DNA of 64,000 nt from Segatella copri (lineage in GTDB: Bacteria; Bacteroidota; Bacteroidia; Bacteroidales; Bacteroidaceae): the NCBI RefSeq assembly GCF_019249795.2, contig NZ_CP156891.1, forward strand, positions 1,092,001-1,156,000, in the 5' to 3' direction. Position numbers and translations under genes: made by a program. Below the pieces are notes generated by a model. It saw only the letters and a program-made list of their open reading frames with translations, ran no database searches and was not told the DNA's origin. Numbering within the stretch: the first letter of the stretch is position 1; each line of letters starts with the position of its first letter. Below are positions 16,687-26,056 of the stretch, in pieces.

Positions 16687-19140
16687 ATGGTTAATAAGAA
16701 TATAATTGTAACACTATTCGTAACGGCAGCTGCGGCAGTTCCTCAGATGGGGGCTGCCCAGAAAGCTGCTTACAACACTCCGGGAGCCGGCAACCCTATC
16801 CTGCCTGGCTATTTTGCCGACCCAACCATCAAGAAGTTTGGTGACACCTATTATATATATGCTACCACAGACGGAAGCGGAGCCGGTTTCGGACCGGCAC
16901 AGCTCTGGTGCAGCAAGGATTTCAAGAACTGGACTCTGATGCCGATGAACTGGCCAGACAGCCACTGGATATGGGCACCGGACGTGATGAAGAACGAAGC
17001 CGACGGCAAGTATTACTATCTCTACTGCCAGCCTTGCAAGCTCCATCTGGGTGTGGGCGATACACCTCGCGGTCCTTGGAAGAACGTACTGGGCGAAAGC
17101 GAAGCTGTGCTGGTGGAAGACAGATTCGTGAAGAATGCCATCACCCTGGATGGTCAGACCTTCCGAGATGATGACGGTTCGGTCTATATGTACTGGGGAA
17201 CCTGGGGCATCTACAAAGGCTTCGGTTGCGGAGCAGGCAAGCTGAATCCTGATATGAAGTCGTTCAGCGAAACCAAACTCATCCCGAACACCGAGGTTAC
17301 TCACTTCTTCGAGGCTCCTTTCGTCTTCAAGCGCAACGGCATCTACTACTTCCTCTACTCCTGCGAGCATTGCGAGGATGCCAGCTATCGTGTGGATTAC
17401 GCAACAGCCAAGAGTCCGCTCGGTCCTTATACCTACCACGGCACCATCCTCAAGACCAATGCCGACGGAACCGTTCATGGTCCGGGACACAACAGCGTAC
17501 TGCAGGAAGGCGACAACTACTACATCGTATATCATCGCCACGACAATCCGCACTCCAACCGTGGATTCCATCGCCAGGTGGCAATCGATAAACTCGAATT
17601 CAATGCCGACGGTACCATCAAGGAAGTCGTTCCAACCCATGAAGGTCTCGATCTGAAACCGGAGATGAAGGTGGCTAAGAACCTCGCCTTCGGTGCCAAG
17701 GTTACCGCCTCTTCCTACTACGACAACGACTTCCGTCCGGAATATGCGGTTGATGACAACAACGGAACGCTCTGGCGCCCTCGCACCACCGGACCGGCTT
17801 GGATTCAGATTGACCTGGGCAAGAAGCAGAGCATCAAGAGCATCTGGACTCAGTTTGAATACGGAACCCAGTTCTATCAGTATATCATCGAGACATCGAA
17901 TGACGGTAAGCACTGGCAGACCTTCTCCGACAAGCGACAGAACCGTCTAGCTGGTTCGCCGATGGTAGATTTCGGAAATGCCAAGGCGCAGTACATCCGT
18001 CTCACCTATACCGGCGGACAGAAGAACGGTTTCGGTGGCGCCATCTGGAACATCAAGGTTTACGGTTCCGTAGAAGATTCAGCCCCACAGCAGTGGCTCG
18101 GTCTGACAGCAGCCGATTTCGACGGCAAAACCTGGCATAACAACGAGGGAATGCTCGCCGGCAAGTTCTCGCTTCTTCAGGGTACAGCCCTCAGAGAGCG
18201 TATGGCTGGCAAAGATGCCATCACCCTGCAACCGGGTGCCCAGCTCGTGATGACTCATCCACAGCTCGGCAAGACACGCAAGCATACCCTCACCGCCCAA
18301 GCTTTCGACAACGGAAGCTGGCATCAGATAGATGAAAACGATCCTCGTCTGAATCTTTCTGAAGGAAAACTGGAAATTCTTGCAGGCGAAAAACAATTTA
18401 CCCTCACCAATCTCCGTTATTATAACTGGGAACAGGAGGCGGCAGAAAAGGCTTTCGATGCCCAGAGCAGCATCGTGCGTGAGGCAGTAGCCGACAAGAA
18501 CTGTCAGGGACTAGTGGTAGATATCAGCGCTGACTACTACAACGAGGGCGATACCGTGCCTTACATCAAGAACGGCAGTCCGCTGGATGTTCACCTCAAG
18601 GGCGAGTTCGAGACGCAGCACGATACAGCAGCCATCATCAAGACCATAGAGGGCAAGAAGGCATTCGCCTTTACCGGCAAGGAGAGTTACAGAAGCAACT
18701 TCATGCTCCCAGCCACTATCCGCGACAACGCTCCATATACCATCGAGGCATGGATTCTGAATCCGGAGATTGCCGAGAATGAATGCGTAGCCGATTTCAC
18801 CTCTTCTCACGATGAACTGGAAAAGCTGATGCTGGTAAACGGCACCGAACCACGCTGCGGTGTGATGAACCACTACGGATGGTATGAGGATGCCGGCTAC
18901 AAGGAGATGAAGACCCTGGAAGGCAAGTGGCAGCACGTATACGTCTGCTTCGATGGTAGAATCGAGAGCATCTACATCAACGACAAGCTCATCAGCCAGA
19001 AGGATATCCAGCTCCTCGTCAAGCCATCGCAGTTTATGCTTCTGGGCAAGAATGCCGAAGAGGCATGGCCTTTCTCAGGCTATCTGCACTCATTGAAACT
19101 TTGGGATGAATACATTCCTTACAAAAGACAAACAAAATAA
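16687..19140 (+). CDS. GH43 glycosidase with F5/8-type and LamG-like domains
   Basis: I use the ATG at 16687, not the in-frame codon at 16621, because it lies 22 bases after the GH97 stop and starts a clear signal peptide (MVNKNIIVTLFVTAAAAV). That gives 817 residues. The GH43 five-blade propeller covers about 32-325, with the catalytic base Asp45 in GYFADPTI and the probable acid Glu in HFFEAPFVF. An F5/8 type C (CBM32-like) domain follows at about 330-463. After a linker, a LamG/concanavalin-like domain covers about 640-810. GH43 enzymes act mostly on alpha-L-arabinofuranosides or beta-xylosides or galactosides. The operon points to arabinose or galactose linkages. The protein is exported and may be surface or periplasmic. 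Confidence 0.9.
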   Translation: MVNKNIIVTLFVTAAAAVPQMGAAQKAAYNTPGAGNPILPGYFADPTIKKFGDTYYIYATTDGSGAGFGPAQLWCSKDFKNWTLMPMNWPDSHWIWAPDVMKNEADGKYYYLYCQPCKLHLGVGDTPRGPWKNVLGESEAVLVEDRFVKNAITLDGQTFRDDDGSVYMYWGTWGIYKGFGCGAGKLNPDMKSFSETKLIPNTEVTHFFEAPFVFKRNGIYYFLYSCEHCEDASYRVDYATAKSPLGPYTYHGTILKTNADGTVHGPGHNSVLQEGDNYYIVYHRHDNPHSNRGFHRQVAIDKLEFNADGTIKEVVPTHEGLDLKPEMKVAKNLAFGAKVTASSYYDNDFRPEYAVDDNNGTLWRPRTTGPAWIQIDLGKKQSIKSIWTQFEYGTQFYQYIIETSNDGKHWQTFSDKRQNRLAGSPMVDFGNAKAQYIRLTYTGGQKNGFGGAIWNIKVYGSVEDSAPQQWLGLTAADFDGKTWHNNEGMLAGKFSLLQGTALRERMAGKDAITLQPGAQLVMTHPQLGKTRKHTLTAQAFDNGSWHQIDENDPRLNLSEGKLEILAGEKQFTLTNLRYYNWEQEAAEKAFDAQSSIVREAVADKNCQGLVVDISADYYNEGDTVPYIKNGSPLDVHLKGEFETQHDTAAIIKTIEGKKAFAFTGKESYRSNFMLPATIRDNAPYTIEAWILNPEIAENECVADFTSSHDELEKLMLVNGTEPRCGVMNHYGWYEDAGYKEMKTLEGKWQHVYVCFDGRIESIYINDKLISQKDIQLLVKPSQFMLLGKNAEEAWPFSGYLHSLKLWDEYIPYKRQTK

Positions 19141-19151
19141 ACTAGCAATAC

Positions 19152-21626
19152 ATGAAGAAGATTTTAGTAACATCAGCCTTGGCAGCATTGGCATTGATGC
19201 CTGCTTCGGCACAAAAGGTAAACAAGAGCTCGGGTGGTTATCCTATCACTCCGGTGCCTTTCACATCAGTAAAGGTTTGGAACAATACGTTCTGGGGACA
19301 GCGTATCGAAACCTCTCGCAAGGTGACTATACCTTTGGCTTTCAGCAAATGCGAGTCGGAGGGAAGATACAAGAACTTTGAGCGTGCCGCTCATCCAAGC
19401 GACACCTATGATGTGGGCAAACTGATGCCCTACAGCTTCGACGACACCGACCCATACAAAACGATTGAGGGTGCCAGCTACGTGCTACAGACCTACCCAG
19501 ACAAGAAACTCAAGGCGTATATCGATAGCGTGCTCGATATCATCGCTCCGGCTCAGGAGGCTGACGGATATCTCTATACCGCCCGTACACAGAATCCGAA
19601 GCATCCTCATTTCTGGGCTGGCGACAAGCGCTGGAGCAAGGAAGAGGATCTGAGCCACGAGCTCTACAACCTCGGTCACATGGTAGAAGGTGCCGTGGCT
19701 CACTGGCAGGCTACAGGTAGCCGCAAGTTCCTCGACATCGCTATCCGCTATGCCAACTGCGTGGTTCGCGAGGTTGGTCCCAACCCAGGACAGGCTTGCG
19801 TGGTACCGGGACATCAGATTGCCGAAATGGCGCTCTGCAAGCTCTATCTCGCTACCGGCAACAAGAAATATCTCGAAGAGGCTAAGTTCTTCCTCGACTA
19901 TCGTGGCAAGACATCTATCAAACAGGAATATTCTCAGAGCCACAAACCGGTATTGGAGCAGGACGAGGCTGTAGGTCATGCTGTACGTGCTACCTATATG
20001 TATGCTGGTATGGCAGATGTAGCTGCCCTTACCGGAGATACTGCCTATATCCACGCCATCGACCGCATCTGGGACAACATCGTGAGCAAGAAGCTCTACA
20101 TCACCGGAGGTATCGGAGCTACTAACAACGGCGAGGCTTTCGGAAAGAACTACGAGTTGCCTAACATGAGTGCCTACTGCGAAACCTGCGCAGCTATCGG
20201 CAATGTTTATGTCAACTACCGTCTCTTCCTCCTCCATGGCGAGAGTAAGTATTACGATGTATTGGAGCGTACCCTCTACAATGGTCTCATCAGTGGTGTG
20301 AGCATGGACGGCGGCGGCTTCTTCTACCCTAACCCATTGGAGAGCATGGGTCAGCATCAGCGCCAGGCTTGGTTCGGCTGTGCCTGCTGCCCTAGCAACA
20401 TCTGCCGTTTCCTGCCATCCCTCCCAGGCTACGTATATGCCGTAAAGGATAAGAATGTATATGTCAACCTCTTCCTCAGCAACTCTTCTTCTCTGAAAGT
20501 AGCCGGCAAGAAGGTGGCTTTGAGCCAGGACACAAAATATCCTTGGAACGGCGACATCGCCATCAAGGTAGATGACAACAAGGCTGGACAGTTCGGTATG
20601 AAGATTCGCATCCCTGGATGGGTGAAGGGACAGCCTGTTCCATCTGACCTCTACTACTACAGCGACGGCAAGCGACTGGGCTATACCATCACCGTAAACG
20701 GCAAGAAGGTAGAGGCCAAGGTAACAGAGGATGGCTATTATACCATCAACCGCAAGTGGAAGAAGGGCGATGTGGTTCGCGTTCACTTCGACATGGAGGC
20801 ACGCACCGTACGTGCCAACAACAAGGTAGAGGCCGACCGTGGCTGCATCAGCATCGAGCGTGGTCCTATCGTATATTGTGCAGAGTGGCCAGACAACCAG
20901 GGCTTCGACATCATGAGCATCCTGGAGAACCGCGAACCTCAGTTCGCTGAGGGCAAGCTCTCGTACGATGACTTCATCGACCCTAAATATAAGAATGTGC
21001 TGACACTCTACAAGGGTCAGAACATGGAGACCTTGACCGAGAACGTGCAGACCCTCGCCTACGACAAGAGCGGCAAGCTGAGCACCAAGGACCAGACCCT
21101 GACTCTCATCCCATACTTCGCCTGGGCTCATCGTGGCAACGGCAATATGAAGGTATGGTTGCCACAGGATGTCAAGGCTGCAAAGCCATCAGCTCCTGCA
21201 ACTCTCGCAGCTCAGGCTAAGGTAGAATTCTCTTCTCCAGTGCCTGCCAAGAGCAGCATCACCGACGGACTGGTTCCAGCCGATGAGAACGACCGCTCTG
21301 TCCCATACATCCACTGGTGGCCAAAGAAGAACACTACAGAGTGGATTACCTACACCTTCCCAGAGAGCAAGGAGATCAAGACCAGCACCATATATTGGTA
21401 CGACGACCAGCCATGGGGCGGTTGCAAGGTGCCAAACAGCTGGAAGCTCTACTATCAGGACGAGGCAGGCAACTGGAAGGAAGTTCCAGGAGCCGATGCT
21501 TATCCATGCAAGCGAGGTGTAGCCTGCATCGTGAATTTCGACCCAGTGAAGACCAAGGCAGTTAAGCTCGAGCTGAAGCAGCCAGAGACTCTGTCCTGTG
21601 GTTTGTTTGAGTGGAGCGTGAAGTAA
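19152..21626 (+). CDS. GH127 beta-L-arabinofuranosidase
   Basis: Encodes 824 residues with a signal peptide (about 1-20). The alpha/alpha barrel of DUF1680 carries the family's metal and catalytic residues in SAYCETCAAIGN (Glu-x-Cys) and WFGCACCPSN (Cys-Cys). The order is the same as in HypBA1-type enzymes, in which these ligate zinc and supply the thiol nucleophile. Two beta-domains follow, and an extra C-terminal beta-sandwich of about 130 residues (EWITYTFPESKEIKTSTIYWYDDQ) resembles a discoidin fold. It is the last gene of the operon, 11 bases after the GH43 stop and followed by a terminator. It should remove beta-L-arabinofuranose ends from plant glycans or extensin-type side chains. Confidence 0.92.
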   Translation: MKKILVTSALAALALMPASAQKVNKSSGGYPITPVPFTSVKVWNNTFWGQRIETSRKVTIPLAFSKCESEGRYKNFERAAHPSDTYDVGKLMPYSFDDTDPYKTIEGASYVLQTYPDKKLKAYIDSVLDIIAPAQEADGYLYTARTQNPKHPHFWAGDKRWSKEEDLSHELYNLGHMVEGAVAHWQATGSRKFLDIAIRYANCVVREVGPNPGQACVVPGHQIAEMALCKLYLATGNKKYLEEAKFFLDYRGKTSIKQEYSQSHKPVLEQDEAVGHAVRATYMYAGMADVAALTGDTAYIHAIDRIWDNIVSKKLYITGGIGATNNGEAFGKNYELPNMSAYCETCAAIGNVYVNYRLFLLHGESKYYDVLERTLYNGLISGVSMDGGGFFYPNPLESMGQHQRQAWFGCACCPSNICRFLPSLPGYVYAVKDKNVYVNLFLSNSSSLKVAGKKVALSQDTKYPWNGDIAIKVDDNKAGQFGMKIRIPGWVKGQPVPSDLYYYSDGKRLGYTITVNGKKVEAKVTEDGYYTINRKWKKGDVVRVHFDMEARTVRANNKVEADRGCISIERGPIVYCAEWPDNQGFDIMSILENREPQFAEGKLSYDDFIDPKYKNVLTLYKGQNMETLTENVQTLAYDKSGKLSTKDQTLTLIPYFAWAHRGNGNMKVWLPQDVKAAKPSAPATLAAQAKVEFSSPVPAKSSITDGLVPADENDRSVPYIHWWPKKNTTEWITYTFPESKEIKTSTIYWYDDQPWGGCKVPNSWKLYYQDEAGNWKEVPGADAYPCKRGVACIVNFDPVKTKAVKLELKQPETLSCGLFEWSVK

Positions 21627-21655
21627 TAAGACTTATTTTTAAATATTTTTCTTTC

Positions 21656-21735
21656 AAGAATTGCCATATTGCCATACCAGCCAGTAATCTCTCTGATTAC
21701 AAAGCTGTTAGGGATATGGCAATTCTTTATTTTTA
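21656..21735 (+). terminator. Terminator of the GH97-GH43-GH127 operon
   Basis: Perfect 14-base arms AAGAATTGCCATAT (21656-21669) and complement (21714-21727), followed by TTTATTTTTAG. The loop is long, 44 bases, and itself holds GCCATA repeats. Confidence 0.75.
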
Positions 21736-22019
21736 GGGGTTATCTGCCATATATTGCCATGAACAATCTTTATTCATAACTTCGCCATCGATGCGGAAGA
21801 AATTACGTCCCGACGTAGCATCTGATATATCGCGACGTAACAACAACTGCGTCCCGACGTAGCATCTGATACGTCGCGACGAAAATGAGGGTACTAATTC
21901 TCACTATAACAATATATGGCAATTCCCGGTGCTTTTCCGAGAATTGCCATACACACTTTTACGCTGAGTATCAACCATTTACACATACAATATAGCAATA
22001 TGGCTATTAAAACAACGCA
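21736..22019. repeat. Intergenic repeats: GAATTGCCATA copies and two 32-base hairpin units
   Basis: No gene is visible here. Two units (21806-21837 and 21850-21881), 44 bases apart and 30/32 identical, each have arms CGTCCCGACGTA and TACGTCGCGACG (or a variant) around the loop GCATCTGA. The sequence ATATGGCAATTC/GAATTGCCATA, used in the operon terminator, occurs again as an inverted pair near 21915-21952 and singly near 21749. Confidence 0.7.
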
Positions 22020-22027
22020 TTAAAACT

Positions 22028-23891
22028 GGTTCTTCTCAAATTTTAGTACAAAGCCCCATATTTTATATGAAGGAGCAATATTTTTGAGAAAGTTTAATAT
22101 AAAAAATTAGCGATTGTCTCCAAAAATATGTAAGTTTAAAGTGATCATAAAATATGACTTACAATGGATACAATCGCTAACAGATGCAAAATTATAAAAA
22201 AGATAAGAAACAACCAAATAAAATCCGATATAAATGCTTCTACGGTCGGAGAAAAACTTCTTATGGACATTTTTCCTGCCATAGATGGCTTTTTTATCGC
22301 AAGTTGTGACTTCTCTTCCACGGAACTCAAAATGGTTCTCGTGAGTACGGCTACCCATGCCTTCTGCGACCGTTGTGGCAAGAAAACCACTCATACCCGT
22401 GGCTGGCAAAAGAGAACGGTCACGATGTGTCCTTTAGGGTGTAAACGGTTTGTTCTCACCCTTTACATGCGCCGTTTTTACTGCCAGTCTGATAAACATA
22501 TATTTGTAGAGCAACAGACGAAGTGGCTAAACAAATATGCAAGATTCAGTGTAAGATGCATAGAGTTGATGAACCTGCTTCATATACATATGTCATCTGT
22601 GTCGACCTCCAAGGTCATGAGAAAGATGGGAATCACTTGCTGTCCAAATACTTGCATAAATCATTTGAAAAAGATCCAAAGACTTCCAGACAGGACTGCC
22701 AGGAATATAGGCATAGATGACTTTGCCAAGAGAAAGAGACATACCTATGGCAGTGTTATCGTAGACCATGACACAGGCGAGATTTTGGAACTGATAGACT
22801 CTAGAGATTCTTCGATTGTGGCAAATGTCTTGAAACAATACAAGAAAGTCAATACTATCACTCGTGATAGGGGACGATGCTTCATTAAGGCTATCAAGCA
22901 AGGAGCCCCATCAGCACATGCTATCACAGACAAATTCCATGTCATTGAAGACTTGACGAGCGCAGTCTTTCCAAAGATTCTGCAGGAGTTTTTGCATAAG
23001 AGAATGGAGTTGCTGACTCAAGGTCTAGTTGGTCCCATTAAGCCACAAATAAGTAGAGGTTGGCTTTATAACAGCATATATGCAGTCTTGGAATCGATGT
23101 GCAAGGATGCAAGAAGAATCAAGAAAATGACTGAATGGAACACTTTCATGGATCTTTATGCAAGGCAAGGACTGACTTTGAGTGAAATCCATGACAAAAC
23201 AGGGTTTGATGGATTTAAGATGGGAAAGCTAAGGAACACCAAATATGAGGACTTGCTCAACCCAACGCAACTAAGGGCTTACAAAGCCATAGAATCTATT
23301 ACAAATAGGATTCTCTGTAAAAAGTCATTGGATTACTCTGTGGTTACCAAGGGGTTACATTCTACAGAGAAGAAAGAAATACTGAAAAGACTTCTTTTTC
23401 TACTGAGAGGAAAATGGAAGGAAGACTGGAAGGCATACGATGATGCCTACAAGGCATTTCTTGCAAAGGCAACTATCAGGAACGAAGAGTATGACCTTTG
23501 GAATTCAATAGTTCACTTCAACTGGAAAACCAAGACGGAGACTGTCAGATTGTTTCTGCAGGACTTGCATGTTACCGATTTAGCCTATTATATAACAACA
23601 TTTCAAGGCATTTTGAGCGGAGAGGTCAAAATGAACTTGTACAAATGGATTAACATGGTCATAGGATGTGGTAATGAGAAAATGGAAAAGTTTGCCAAAG
23701 GACTGATTAAGGACTATTCCGCCATCAATAATTCTATTGCTAGCAAATTGAACAATGGAATCCTTGAAGGTTCGGTCAACAAGATAAAGACCGCAAAGCG
23801 AATTATGGGTGGAAGAGCATCGATTTCTCTTTTGCAGATAAAGGTCTCCTCAAACTTAGATACATAAATGTACCAAAATTTGAGAAGAACC
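22028..23891 (+). mobile_element. ISL3-family insertion sequence, complete
   Basis: Inverted repeats of 23 bases with one mismatch (22028-22050 beginning GGTTCTTCTCAAATTTT, and 23869-23891), flanked by the 8-base target repeat TTAAAACT (22020-22027 and 23892-23899). Both the size of the target repeat and the transposase fit ISL3. Confidence 0.93.
22164..23867 (+). CDS. ISL3-family transposase
   Basis: Encodes 567 residues, somewhat longer than many ISL3 enzymes. An N-terminal zinc-ribbon part (CDRCGKKTTHTRGWQKRTV, then CPLGCKRF and RRFYCQSDKHIF) precedes a helix-turn-helix-like region. The DDE domain shows IGIDDFAKRKRHTYGSVIVD, then ITRDRGRCFIKA ... AITDKFHVIEDL, and the C-terminal glutamate in NGILEGSVNKIKTAKRIMGG. 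The frame is intact, so the copy could move. It lies between the GH127 terminator and the convergent PepSY gene, where it appears not to damage a gene. Confidence 0.92.
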   Translation: MDTIANRCKIIKKIRNNQIKSDINASTVGEKLLMDIFPAIDGFFIASCDFSSTELKMVLVSTATHAFCDRCGKKTTHTRGWQKRTVTMCPLGCKRFVLTLYMRRFYCQSDKHIFVEQQTKWLNKYARFSVRCIELMNLLHIHMSSVSTSKVMRKMGITCCPNTCINHLKKIQRLPDRTARNIGIDDFAKRKRHTYGSVIVDHDTGEILELIDSRDSSIVANVLKQYKKVNTITRDRGRCFIKAIKQGAPSAHAITDKFHVIEDLTSAVFPKILQEFLHKRMELLTQGLVGPIKPQISRGWLYNSIYAVLESMCKDARRIKKMTEWNTFMDLYARQGLTLSEIHDKTGFDGFKMGKLRNTKYEDLLNPTQLRAYKAIESITNRILCKKSLDYSVVTKGLHSTEKKEILKRLLFLLRGKWKEDWKAYDDAYKAFLAKATIRNEEYDLWNSIVHFNWKTKTETVRLFLQDLHVTDLAYYITTFQGILSGEVKMNLYKWINMVIGCGNEKMEKFAKGLIKDYSAINNSIASKLNNGILEGSVNKIKTAKRIMGGRASISLLQIKVSSNLDT

Positions 23892-23903
23892 TTAAAACTT
23901 TTT

Positions 23904-25349
23904 TTATTTTTTCTTCACTAGTCTAATGACATACCCAGACCAAAGGCACCATACGGCAAGTATTCCCATCACGAAGATAAATATATATGTAGCAATACTA
24001 CCTATGAAGATTCTACCGCTATGAGCCTCCAGAGCCACATTCCATAATGACATGGGCAGTTGGTTCATATAAGCGGGTTGTGGCGCAAAGTCGGTTCCTT
24101 CATTATACTCAGCAATGACAGGCGTATCAGAGAAATCCTGGCTCATACCTGCTATCGCCATTTTTCCGAATGGTGCACCAGCGTTCTTTAAAGCAGCTTT
24201 CCCGGTAGAATAATCAACGGTTGTCCCCTTTACTCTATCCCAAACAAAGAGACCACTAAACGAACCGCAATACCATTTACCATCTTTGTTTTGCTGAAGG
24301 ACATTCAATCCCATAACGCTGACTGGTGGAGTATTGGAGATGGACTCCAACTTTCCTGTCTGGAAATTCACGGAAAAGAAACCATCCGAAGTTGACAAGA
24401 GCCAGTCACCGAACTTTTCATCATAACGCACCACACGGAGTTTGTCATTCCAAGGGTTCTTGCTATGAAGCGTCGTCCCTGGAATAGACGGCATCTTGTT
24501 CAACACCAAGGCTATCATCACAGGTGGACGAAGGCACCAACCTGTCAGGGCTATCAACAAAGTAAGCATGATGGTATATCGACCTATTTTGTCATGCCAT
24601 TGCAGCGAAAAGCGAAGCAACCTCTTCTGTTTAGGCTTTAACCAGAAGATAAGACCTGAGATGCAGAGCAACACCAGGATGATGGCAATGCCATCTACGA
24701 TGAGTTTACCAATGCTGCCAAACAACTCTCCACTGTGAAGCAGCCATATCGTACGAAAGACTGTAACCTTCCCATCATACTCCTTTGGCATAGGCAATTC
24801 TATCCGGTGGAAGTTCTGATAAGGTGGCAAGGAAACATAAGCATAGGAGCGGCTGAGAACCAAAAGCGTATCTCCATGAGCAGAAATGTCGCTCAACTTC
24901 TCTTCCGGCTCTGTCGGAAGAGTTACGCTTTTCCATATTTTGTGACTCCCCAACCGGTAAAGTGAAAATGGAGATACCGACCAGACAGAACCATCATCCG
25001 TTCTGATAACATTTCTTATCTGTCGGCAGTCTGCTCCTGCTGGCATCCCCTTATTAAAGTCCTTGAATGTGGATGCTCTAGAATCCGTTTGCCAGATTCC
25101 CCCGTTTCCATACAGCAATATGGCATCATCCAAAGCAAGCGTTCCCCTCAGCAACCCGCCATTCCAATTCTTAAATTCATAGCGGCTTGGCAGATATTTC
25201 CTGCTCACGTCCACATCTTTGATAAGCGAACGGTGGTTGAGCAAAATACCCGACAAGCAGAACATCAGTATGAAAAAACTCATACCGATGCCTAACCATT
25301 TATGTTGTTTTCTCCAAGTTATTTTTTTATTTAGCATATTCATAATCAT
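23904..25349 (-). CDS. PepSY-associated transmembrane protein
   Basis: Encodes 481 residues. The N-terminus has a basic WRKQHKWLGIGMS segment running into a membrane helix and ending LSGILLNHR, the hallmark of PepSY_TM proteins. Further membrane segments lie near residues 215-240 (SIGKLIVDGIAIILVLLCISGLIFWLK), 255-275 and 450-475. Between them lie periplasmic parts with beta-propeller-like repeats (SVWSVSPFSLYRLG, WLLSTSDGFFSV). Relatives often accompany TonB-dependent receptors and are thought to help iron or siderophore handling. Here it is a single gene, so its role is open. Two further ATGs within six codons make the exact start uncertain. Confidence 0.85.
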   Translation of the reverse strand: MIMNMLNKKITWRKQHKWLGIGMSFFILMFCLSGILLNHRSLIKDVDVSRKYLPSRYEFKNWNGGLLRGTLALDDAILLYGNGGIWQTDSRASTFKDFNKGMPAGADCRQIRNVIRTDDGSVWSVSPFSLYRLGSHKIWKSVTLPTEPEEKLSDISAHGDTLLVLSRSYAYVSLPPYQNFHRIELPMPKEYDGKVTVFRTIWLLHSGELFGSIGKLIVDGIAIILVLLCISGLIFWLKPKQKRLLRFSLQWHDKIGRYTIMLTLLIALTGWCLRPPVMIALVLNKMPSIPGTTLHSKNPWNDKLRVVRYDEKFGDWLLSTSDGFFSVNFQTGKLESISNTPPVSVMGLNVLQQNKDGKWYCGSFSGLFVWDRVKGTTVDYSTGKAALKNAGAPFGKMAIAGMSQDFSDTPVIAEYNEGTDFAPQPAYMNQLPMSLWNVALEAHSGRIFIGSIATYIFIFVMGILAVWCLWSGYVIRLVKKK

Positions 25350-25594
25350 TATTACTATCTTGAATCAGGCTGCAAAGGTACATATTTCTAAGAAGGTATG
25401 CAATACCTAAAAATAATGATAATGAGGATGCTATTACAGCCATTGCATTAAGAGTTTGGTTAGCATGTTTAAGGCAAGAACTCATAAAACGCTCATTTTA
25501 AGCTATTTGGAATCTTTAGTATGATTTTTTCCTTAAAAAATTTGGTAGTTTCAAATTTTCGCCTTATCTTTGCACCCAATATCAGAAAAATCTC
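25350..25594 (+). promoter_or_regulatory. Intergenic stretch with the tmRNA promoter
   Basis: TTG at 25542-25544 and TATCTTTG at 25565-25572 (20 bases apart) form a Bacteroidetes promoter ending 22 bases before the tmRNA 5' end. I see nothing else in this stretch. Confidence 0.75.
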
Positions 25595-25991
25595 GGGGTT
25601 GACTGGATTTGACGGCGAGATGAAATGGTACGTAAGCATGCGGAGGCTCGTTGGCTACCTCCTAAATCCTAGTGAACAAAAAATTAATTGGCGAAAATAA
25701 CTACGCTCTCGCTGCCTAGTCGAAGTATAGTAAACTAGCTTTATTCCAGCACAGGGTGCTGGAACGAGACATCGCTCAACGGATGTTGTTCCGAATCTTG
25801 TTGATCAAGCGGTGCAGGTAAATCGGAAATAGTTCATGTACGCCTCGTTGCATGGATGAAATTTTAGAGGATAAGGGTATGATTGGTGGTCCAGGTCCTG
25901 TCATGCCTCGAAAACCGAAGGCTGGAATAAGCATGTAGAAAGCGTATGGTTTCCTTGTGCGGACGAGGGTTCGAATCCCTCCAGCTCCACC
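25595..25991 (+). ncRNA. ssrA: Transfer-messenger RNA
   Basis: The 5' end GGGGTTGACTGGATTTGACG and the 3' end GGTTCGAATCCCTCCAGCTC are the conserved ends of tmRNA. GGGGTTG pairs with CAGCTCC to form the acceptor stem. The tag reading frame at 25690-25719 reads GENNYALAA then TAG, preceded by the resume site; an alanine from the charged tmRNA comes first. This is the standard Bacteroidetes tag. The RNA rescues stalled ribosomes and marks the unfinished protein for proteolysis. No CCA is encoded. Confidence 0.97.
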
Positions 25992-26006
25992 CTATTTGAT
26001 AGAAAC

Positions 26007-26047
26007 AAAAAACTCGCAGATTCTTTCTTTAGAATTTGCGAGTTTTT
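26007..26047. terminator. Bidirectional terminator between ssrA and the AraC gene
   Basis: AAAAAACTCGCAGATTCT (26007-26024) pairs with AGAATTTGCGAGTTTTT (26031-26047) with one G-U pair. It has T-runs in both directions and serves the two convergent genes. Confidence 0.85.
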
Positions 26048-26056
26048 ATTTTGCTG

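Noticed and set aside
19485..21131. Long open frame (548 codons) on the strand opposite the GH127 gene
   Set aside because: It has no recognisable domain, signal or start site and mirrors the codon pattern of the clear GH127 gene. Similar long antisense frames lie opposite alaS and the large DUF1680 gene.
25595..25991. ssrA 3' end as integration site of a mobile element
   Set aside because: No integrase and no repeat of the ssrA 3' end is visible downstream.
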